This document shows, in pieces, positions 40,299 to 46,125 of a stretch of 46,125 nt of DNA. The DNA comes from Bacteroidia bacterium (lineage in GTDB: Bacteria; Bacteroidota; Bacteroidia; Flavobacteriales_D; Crocinitomicaceae), in NCBI GenBank assembly GCA_030427935.1, contig JAUICI010000011.1, forward strand, positions 1 to 46,125, in the 5' to 3' direction. The notes under the pieces are model-generated. The model was not told where the DNA came from and did not search any database. It saw nothing but the letters and a program-made list of their open reading frames with translations. Positions within the stretch are counted from its first letter, which is position 1. Every line of letters begins with the position of its first letter. The translations under genes and the position numbers were made by a program.

Positions 40299-41756
40299 AT
40301 GAGCAAGCTGCATATTTATAATAGTCTTACGAAACAGAAAGAAGAATTCAAACCGATAAAGGAAGGACAGGTGGGATTGTATGTTTGTGGTCCTACTGTT
40401 TATAGCTATGTTCATTTAGGAAATTGTCGAACCTTTATCTCTTTTGATATGGTTTATCGTTACCTAAAGTATTTAGGAAACAAGGTGCGCTATGTTCGAA
40501 ATATCACAGATGTTGGTCACCTAGAAAGCGATGCCGATCAAGGAGAAGATAAGATTTCAAAGAAAGCACGTTTGGAACAATTGGAACCGATGGAAATCGT
40601 GCAAATGTATACAGTTGATTTTCGTGAAGTCATGGCAAAATTCAATGCCTTTCCTCCAAATATAGAACCAACGGCGACAGGTCATTTAATCGAGCAGATT
40701 GAAATGGTGCAGCAAATATTGGACAATGGTTTTGCCTATGAATCCAACGGATCGGTTTATTTTGATGTGGAAAAATACAATGCTTCAGAAGGATACGGAG
40801 AGTTGTCGGGACGAAAGATTGAAGACCTAATGGCTGGCTCGAGAGATCTAGACGGTCAAGAGGAAAAAAGAAACCCTTTGGATTTTGCAATTTGGAAGAA
40901 AGCTTCTCCTGAGCATATCATGCGATGGCCTTCTCCTTGGAGTGATGGTTTTCCAGGATGGCATTTAGAGTGTTCTGCCATGTCAACAAAATACCTTGGA
41001 GATCAATTTGATATTCACGGAGGAGGAATGGACCTAAAATTCCCACATCATGAATGTGAAATTGCTCAGGGTTGTGCCGCAACAGGTAAGAAACCCGTGA
41101 ACTATTGGATGCATGCCAATATGTTGACATTGAATGGGAAGAAAATGAGTAAATCTACTGGAAATACTCTTTCACCAGCCGAATTGTTTTCAGGTGAAAA
41201 TGACAAGCTAGATAAGGCTTATTCTCCCACGGTCGTAAGATTTTTCATGATGCAAGCACACTATTCAAGTGAATTGGACTTTTCATCAGATGCGATTTCA
41301 GCCGCAGAAAAAGGCTTTATGAAATTGATGTCAACTGTCGATGCCTTGAGGAATTTAAAATCAGCAAATGAATCATCAAAAGATGTCCAGGCTTATGTAG
41401 ATTCCTTTTATGATGCGATGAATGATGATTTTAACTCACCGATTCTTATTGCCAATTTATTTGAAGCTTCGAAGTTTATTAATTCAGTCAAGGATGGGAA
41501 AGAAACCATTTCAGCAGCTGATTTAGAATTGCTTCAAAAGGAGTTTAATGGATTTGTATTTGATGTCTTAGGTTTAGTTAAAGAATCAGAGAATGCCAAT
41601 TCGAAAATGGATGATGTCATGTCTTTATTGATGGAAATTCGCTCTGAAGCCAGAGATAAGAAAGACTGGGCGACTTCCGATTTGATTAGAGATAAACTGC
41701 AGGAAGCAGGAATTACAATAAAAGATTCAAAGGACGGGACTTCCTGGACTTTATAA
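40299..41756 (+). CDS. cysS: cysteinyl-tRNA synthetase
   Basis: A 485-residue class I aminoacyl-tRNA synthetase charging tRNA-Cys. The HIGH-like motif is VHLGN in the [13 protein letters not shown] segment, and the KMSKS motif is [12 protein letters not shown]. The zinc ligands that select cysteine are present: the cysteine of YVCGPTVY, the LECSAMS cysteine, and the histidine and cysteine of FPHHECEIA. Size is normal and the C-terminal anticodon-binding and DALR-like region is complete. polA starts 12 bp downstream, so the two are probably co-transcribed. Confidence 0.97.
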   Translation: MSKLHIYNSLTKQKEEFKPIKEGQVGLYVCGPTVYSYVHLGNCRTFISFDMVYRYLKYLGNKVRYVRNITDVGHLESDADQGEDKISKKARLEQLEPMEIVQMYTVDFREVMAKFNAFPPNIEPTATGHLIEQIEMVQQILDNGFAYESNGSVYFDVEKYNASEGYGELSGRKIEDLMAGSRDLDGQEEKRNPLDFAIWKKASPEHIMRWPSPWSDGFPGWHLECSAMSTKYLGDQFDIHGGGMDLKFPHHECEIAQGCAATGKKPVNYWMHANMLTLNGKKMSKSTGNTLSPAELFSGENDKLDKAYSPTVVRFFMMQAHYSSELDFSSDAISAAEKGFMKLMSTVDALRNLKSANESSKDVQAYVDSFYDAMNDDFNSPILIANLFEASKFINSVKDGKETISAADLELLQKEFNGFVFDVLGLVKESENANSKMDDVMSLLMEIRSEARDKKDWATSDLIRDKLQEAGITIKDSKDGTSWTL

Positions 41757-41768
41757 AATCGAGAACAT

Positions 41769-44573
41769 ATGATTACTAAGGATACTGATAAAAAACTCTT
41801 TTTATTGGATGCATTTGCTTTGATTTACAGAGCCTATTTTGCATTCTCTAAGAACCCAAGAATTAATTCAAAAGGTCAGAATACTTCTGCAGCATTTGGG
41901 TTTACAACTGCCATGCTGGATATCATCAATAAAGAAAAACCAACGCATTTAGCTGTTGTTTTTGATGCTCCAGTGGCTACAAATCGTGAGTTGGAATATT
42001 CAGACTATAAAGCCAATCGCGAAGAGATGCCGGAGGATATCCGAAGCATGTTGGATCCGATCAAAGAAATTATTTCTGCTTTCAATATACCTATTCTTCT
42101 TAGAGAAGGATTTGAAGCTGATGACGTGATTGGTACGCTTGCAAAAAGAGCAGAAGTTAACGGGTTTACAACTTATATGATGACACCCGATAAGGATTTT
42201 GGTCAGTTGGTATCCGAAAACATATTCATGTATAAGCCTGGAAGATTCGGAAAAGGACCCGAAATTTTAGGTATTCCAGAAGTTTGTGAAAAGTTTGAAG
42301 TGGATCATCCTTTGAAAGTAATAGACATACTTGGTTTATGGGGAGATTCAGTTGATAATATTCCAGGAATTCCAGGAATTGGAGAGAAAACTTCAAAAAA
42401 GTTAATCGCTCAATATGGTTCGGTTGAAGGATTAATCGAACATGCAGATGAACTCAAAGGAAAGCAAAAAGAAAATGTAATTAATTTTGCGGAGCAAGGT
42501 CTGCTCTCAAAGAAATTGGCAACGATTATTACAGATGTGGATGTCGAATTTGATGAAGTTTCACTGAGATTAGATGAGCCAGATGAAGAAAAAGTAAAAG
42601 CGATTTTCACTGAACTGGAATTTCGAAATCTTTCAAAAAGAGTATTAGGTGAAGAAATTGTTGTTCCTACAAAAAAGGTTAGTTCGAATCCGACGGCGCA
42701 ATTAGACATGTTTGCAAATCCCGAAGCCGCCTTAGTTCCGGAAACTGAAAATGGAGAAGTCGCTTCTTTTGACAAATCCAAAAAGGAGTATAAACTAGTG
42801 CAGTCTGAAGCTGATATTCAAGCATTAGTTGAAACCTTGATTAAGGCAGGTACTATTTGTTTTGATACGGAAACAACAAGTATTGAATCTTTGGAAGCGA
42901 AATTGGTTGGGATTGCTTTTGCAACGAAAAAGGACCAAGCATTTTATGTCCCCACACCTCATGAAGATCATGATAAAACGAAATCAATTTTGGATCGATT
43001 CACAGTAATTTTTGAAGATGAATCCAAGGAATTGATAGCGCATAATGCCAAATACGACATCAAGGTTTTAATGAACTATGGAGTGCAGATAAAAGCCAAG
43101 ATCTGGGACACCATGGTTGCTCATTATTTGATTCAACCAGAATCCAAGCATTCGATGGATTATTTGTCTGAGCTCTATTTGAATTATAAACCCATTAGCA
43201 TTGAAACGCTTATAGGAAAGAAGGGTAAGAACCAAAAGTCGATGGGGGATTTACCGGCGGAAGAGGTCTATGAATATGCCTGTGAGGATGCGGACATTAC
43301 TTTACAATTGAAAGAAATATTTCATCCAGAAATTGAGAAAGAGCATTTAAAGAATCTATTTTACAATATTGAGGTTCCATTGATTCAGGTATTAGCCAAA
43401 ATGGAGGTAGCGGGAATCAATTTAGATACGGAATTTTTGAATCAATATTCGGTTCAATTAGATAAAGACTTAAAAGAATTACATGCAGCCATTATCGAAA
43501 TGGCTGGAGAAGAGTTTAATGTAGACTCACCGAAACAACTGGGTGTTGTTTTGTTCGATAATATGAAAATTACCGACAAAGCAAAAAAGACCAAAACAGG
43601 TCAATATTCGACTTCAGAGGATGTCTTGAGTAAATTGGAAAATGCGCATCCCATTGTACCAAAGATTCTTTCTTATAGAAAATTGAAAAAATTAAAATCC
43701 ACTTATGTTGATGCCTTACCTGAATTAGTTCTTGCTGATGGAAGAATTCACACGCATTATATGCAGACGGTTACAGCTACAGGAAGATTGTCATCCAACA
43801 ATCCCAACCTTCAAAACATCCCGATTCGTTCAGAAGAAGGTAGAGAAATCAGAAAAGCTTTTATTCCGAAAGATGAGAATTATACTTTAATGGCTTCAGA
43901 TTACTCTCAAATTGAACTGAGGATTATTGCAGCTCTCAGTGGGGATGAAAACATGATCGAGGCGTTTAGATCTGGTCATGATATTCATTCAGCCACAGCT
44001 GCAAAAGTTTTTGGCGTAGCCATGGATGAAGTCTCAAGAGAAGATCGATCAAAAGCAAAAGCCGTGAACTTTGGAATTGTTTATGGCCAGTCTGCTTTTG
44101 GTTTGGCACAGCAGCTAGGAATAAAAAGGGGTGAGGCTAAAGAGATCATAGATTCCTATTATGCCCAATATCCTAAGATCAAGGAGTTCATGCATAATTA
44201 TGTAGAATACGCCAAGGAAAAGGGATATGTTGAAACGATAATGAAAAGAAGGCGATATCTCAAAGATATTAATTCGGCCAATGCTGTGGTCAGAGGTTTT
44301 GCTGAAAGAAACGCGATTAATGCGCCTATTCAAGGATCAGCAGCAGATATCATTAAAATTGCCATGATCAAAGTCCAAGATGCCTTAGAAAAAGCCAATC
44401 TAAAATCTAAAATGTTACTTCAAGTACACGATGAATTGGTATTTGATGTCCATAAAGATGAAGTTGATCAGATGAAGACGTTGGTAAAAGAGCATATGGA
44501 ATCCGCGGTTGAAATGGTTGTGCCAATGGAAACGGAAATGGAAACTGGAGCAAACTGGCTAGATGCACATTAG
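41769..44573 (+). CDS. polA: DNA polymerase I
   Basis: A 934-residue repair and Okazaki-fragment-processing polymerase. Three domains are visible: 5'-3' exonuclease (about 1-300; LLDAFALIYRAYFAF, GFEADDVIGT, TPDKDFGQLV, GDSVDNIPGIPGIGEKT); 3'-5' exonuclease (about 340-530; ICFDTETTSIE with both acidic metal ligands intact, and the YDIKVL and YACEDADITLQL motifs, so proofreading is likely active); and family A polymerase (about 550-934; motif A MASDYSQIELRI, motif B RSKAKAVNFGIVYG, motif C VHDELVFDV). All catalytic residues look intact. It follows cysS by 12 bp. Nothing unusual apart from a slightly longer linker near residue 310. Confidence 0.97.
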   Translation: MITKDTDKKLFLLDAFALIYRAYFAFSKNPRINSKGQNTSAAFGFTTAMLDIINKEKPTHLAVVFDAPVATNRELEYSDYKANREEMPEDIRSMLDPIKEIISAFNIPILLREGFEADDVIGTLAKRAEVNGFTTYMMTPDKDFGQLVSENIFMYKPGRFGKGPEILGIPEVCEKFEVDHPLKVIDILGLWGDSVDNIPGIPGIGEKTSKKLIAQYGSVEGLIEHADELKGKQKENVINFAEQGLLSKKLATIITDVDVEFDEVSLRLDEPDEEKVKAIFTELEFRNLSKRVLGEEIVVPTKKVSSNPTAQLDMFANPEAALVPETENGEVASFDKSKKEYKLVQSEADIQALVETLIKAGTICFDTETTSIESLEAKLVGIAFATKKDQAFYVPTPHEDHDKTKSILDRFTVIFEDESKELIAHNAKYDIKVLMNYGVQIKAKIWDTMVAHYLIQPESKHSMDYLSELYLNYKPISIETLIGKKGKNQKSMGDLPAEEVYEYACEDADITLQLKEIFHPEIEKEHLKNLFYNIEVPLIQVLAKMEVAGINLDTEFLNQYSVQLDKDLKELHAAIIEMAGEEFNVDSPKQLGVVLFDNMKITDKAKKTKTGQYSTSEDVLSKLENAHPIVPKILSYRKLKKLKSTYVDALPELVLADGRIHTHYMQTVTATGRLSSNNPNLQNIPIRSEEGREIRKAFIPKDENYTLMASDYSQIELRIIAALSGDENMIEAFRSGHDIHSATAAKVFGVAMDEVSREDRSKAKAVNFGIVYGQSAFGLAQQLGIKRGEAKEIIDSYYAQYPKIKEFMHNYVEYAKEKGYVETIMKRRRYLKDINSANAVVRGFAERNAINAPIQGSAADIIKIAMIKVQDALEKANLKSKMLLQVHDELVFDVHKDEVDQMKTLVKEHMESAVEMVVPMETEMETGANWLDAH

Positions 44574-44597
44574 GTTAATGCTGAATTAAATTATTCT

Positions 44598-44690
44598 CGA
44601 ATTACGAACCGAGCGATAGCGAGCTGCGCCACCGCTAAAGCTTTAGCGCACGCTGTCATCGACCGACAGGGAGATAATTACGAATTACGA
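44598..44690. repeat. palindrome-rich GC-rich intergenic repeat unit
   Basis: In the polA-esterase gap a GC-rich block is enclosed by the 10-bp direct repeat CGAATTACGA (44598-44607 and 44681-44690). Inside are CGAGCGATAGCGAGC, the perfect 16-bp palindrome CGCTAAAGCTTTAGCG (44633-44648) and the short stem TGTC/GACA. Composition differs sharply from the surrounding AT-rich DNA. The flanking repeats could be target-site duplications or part of a longer unit. It resembles small REP- or MITE-like elements but encodes no protein. Only one copy is present here. Confidence 0.55.
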
Positions 44691-44743
44691 TAACTTGCGA
44701 TTTTCCGTAATAATTTCTGCTTTTTTGGCGTTAGATTTATATC

Positions 44744-45691
44744 GTGAGATGGATTGTTTACATATTGATATTCTTTGCTTCATTTGAGTTAGTCGCTTCA
44801 ACTGAGATTCTCGGTTTTGGCTCCAATCCAGGAAATTTGAGAATGTACATTCATGTTCCTTCCAATTTGGTCAATAGTCGGGAAAAAGTTCCAATTGTTT
44901 TGGCTTTACATGGTTGTTCTCAAACAGCAAAAATAGTGGAGAAACAATCTGGTTGGAGTGATTTGGCTGATAAATACGGTTTCATTGTGGTTTATCCCGA
45001 GCAAAAAAAGACCAACAATCCCATGGGGTGTTTTCGTTGGTATGACTATGATGAAAAGGAAACCGAAGAAGTAGAATCTGTTTATCAAATGCTTCAGTTT
45101 ACCAAAAGGAATTACAATATTGATAACTCTAGAGTTTTTATTTATGGTTTGTCGGCAGGAGCGGTTATGACCATACATATGTTAATCCACCATCCGGAAG
45201 AATTTAATTCGGCTGCTTCTTTGGCGGGGGGACCTTACAAAATTGGAGAAAATGGTCTAGCGACTATGCAAGAACTCGTGTTTATGGATGATCATACTCC
45301 TGAGCATTGGGCAAAAACAGTAGCTCATCTCGATACGATGAGCAATTTTCCTAAATTGATTTTGGGACATGGAAAAAAGGATCCACTTGTCAACATTCAA
45401 AACTCCTTCGAGATTATAGATCAGTTCTCGAACATCTACAAAATGGATACGAAGGAAGACTCATTAATCTTAAATTATGCATCAAATCCCTTAATTGAAA
45501 AAAGAATCTATCGCAACCCAAAAGGAGAAGATTGTATTCAGTTTTATATGATCGCTAATACGGGTCATGCACTTCCCGTAGATCCAGGTCCAGCGGATGA
45601 TCAAGGAGGGAAAACAGGTCTTTTTGCTGTGGATCGAGATTTTTTTTCAACCTATTATATTGCTAAGGATTTTGGCTTAATACCGGACTAG
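44744..45691 (+). CDS. secreted PHB-depolymerase-type esterase
   Basis: A 315-residue exported alpha/beta hydrolase. It starts with GTG (44744), giving the signal peptide MRWIVYILIFFASFELVAS; an out-of-frame ATG lies 5 nt later. The fold signatures are VPIVLALHGCSQTAKI, DKYGFIVVYPEQ, the nucleophile in IYGLSAGAVMT, an acid in LGHGKKDPLV and the histidine in NTGHALPVDPG. It belongs to the LpqC/poly(3-hydroxybutyrate) depolymerase-like esterases, which also include feruloyl esterases; a soluble ester is more likely than PHB itself because no substrate-binding domain is present. Its C-terminus has no T9SS signal. Its stop directly abuts the stop of the convergent helicase gene. Confidence 0.85.
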   Translation: MRWIVYILIFFASFELVASTEILGFGSNPGNLRMYIHVPSNLVNSREKVPIVLALHGCSQTAKIVEKQSGWSDLADKYGFIVVYPEQKKTNNPMGCFRWYDYDEKETEEVESVYQMLQFTKRNYNIDNSRVFIYGLSAGAVMTIHMLIHHPEEFNSAASLAGGPYKIGENGLATMQELVFMDDHTPEHWAKTVAHLDTMSNFPKLILGHGKKDPLVNIQNSFEIIDQFSNIYKMDTKEDSLILNYASNPLIEKRIYRNPKGEDCIQFYMIANTGHALPVDPGPADDQGGKTGLFAVDRDFFSTYYIAKDFGLIPD

Positions 45692-46125
45692 CTAACACAA
45701 TCGTGTTTCCACCGAAACTTTAAAACCGTTTTCAGTTAATACATTGTAACGGGAAAGTAAGGTTTCAATATCCGTGTTTTCTTGAATCATCAAGGAGGTA
45801 TTTTCATTTTGTATTTTGAGATCATCCCAGTGGTGATCAACTTTTGGCTCTTGGACAAATTCAAGGTATTCTTTCAGATAATTAATTCCCTCATTGTCTG
45901 AAAGAACAAGATTCTCTGGGGTGAAAGAAGCAAAAACATCGACCGTAAGTCTTGCCCGTGTAATCAAAACATTTAAGCGATTATGCCCTCCATTTTTACT
46001 CAAAGGACCAAAATTCATTCTTAGTTTTCCTTCTTTGTCAGGACCATAACCAATGGATATGATGAGGTGGTCACATTCATCTCCTTGAAGGTTTTCCAAA
46101 TTTCGAATGAATAAACTTTCATCTT
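45692..46125 (-). CDS. C-terminal part of a large SF1 DNA/RNA helicase (5' end outside window)
   Basis: The frame is open past the right edge and continues upstream of the first in-window start codon, so only the last about 144 residues are seen. They contain the helicase motif V/VI region of SF1 Dna2/Upf1-like proteins: ENLQGDECDHLIISIGYG followed by NGGHNRLNVLITRAR. This is typical of DUF4011/AAA_12 helicases, very large proteins often linked with restriction or defence functions. After LKEYLEFVQEP the tail ends at ENGFKVSVETRLC. In relatives I recall, a Vsr/DUF559-like nuclease domain begins at this point, so this gene may be truncated at its 3' end. Confidence 0.8.
   Translation of the reverse strand, partial: DESLFIRNLENLQGDECDHLIISIGYGPDKEGKLRMNFGPLSKNGGHNRLNVLITRARLTVDVFASFTPENLVLSDNEGINYLKEYLEFVQEPKVDHHWDDLKIQNENTSLMIQENTDIETLLSRYNVLTENGFKVSVETRLC

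Noticed and set aside
42677-42700. TTCGAATCC-like T-arm sequence suggesting a tRNA
   Set aside because: It lies in the polA coding frame, and no acceptor or anticodon stem can be built around it.
42410-42781. 123-codon open frame on the minus strand inside polA
   Set aside because: It is antisense to an intact, conserved polA region, is serine-rich low-complexity as expected of a shadow frame, and has no start context or domain.
1-46125. CRISPR array, prophage or IS transposase
   Set aside because: No regularly spaced repeats, phage structural genes or DDE/HUH transposase motifs were seen on either strand.

Overview
The window is AT-rich chromosomal DNA from a member of the Bacteroidota, most likely the Flavobacteriia. 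Supporting signs are a Por-type (type IX secretion) C-terminal sorting domain on a secreted hydrolase, a TonB-dependent receptor and a DUF5686 barrel with carboxypeptidase-like N-terminal domains, a TonB with a proline-rich linker, an RprX/RprY-like two-component pair, the short-chain type of L-threonine 3-dehydrogenase, TAnnTTTG-type promoter elements and weak Shine-Dalgarno sequences. TTG and GTG starts are frequent. No rRNA, tRNA, CRISPR array, prophage or conventional IS transposase was seen.

Layout. 1-4530: end of a membrane protein, then a minus-strand group (cardiolipin synthase, DUF5686 barrel, small secreted protein). 4613-6060: a radical SAM/SPASM protein followed directly by a compact element of about 436 bp, a GIY-YIG nuclease gene between 27-bp inverted repeats. 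6142-9745: two tandem MuiA/DUF4139 paralogues closed by a strong terminator. 9795-12884 (minus): TonB, type II sulfide:quinone oxidoreductase, and a RIC-type hemerythrin protein. 13220-18887 (plus): rhomboid protease, then a tight run of TonB-dependent receptor, O6-methylguanine methyltransferase, a secreted protein of unknown function and a RidA protein. 19055-20928: T9SS-exported hydrolase and an extended cold-shock protein. 21020-24953 (minus): response regulator, histidine kinase and a helical Bacteroidota protein of unknown function. 25090-28037: a candidate small RNA, then an overlapping gene pair for two outer-membrane barrels, one with an N-terminal helix-hairpin-helix domain.

28066-35549 is one compact minus-strand operon, mostly for envelope biogenesis: crotonase, flippase, dUTPase, sugar nucleotidyltransferase, TPR protein, DUF4292 lipoprotein and a degenerate-LytM EnvC-like protein. 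hemJ lies upstream of it. 36373-45691 (plus) holds an acyl-CoA thioesterase, two tandem YceI lipoproteins, threonine dehydrogenase, a YwqK/MORN protein, cysS, polA and a PHB-depolymerase-like esterase. The window ends inside a large SF1 helicase gene on the minus strand.

Most genes are housekeeping or envelope functions. The observations most worth following are the GIY-YIG element with hairpin-like terminal repeats, the helix-hairpin-helix/barrel gene pair, and two candidate small RNAs that end in clean terminators between gene starts.
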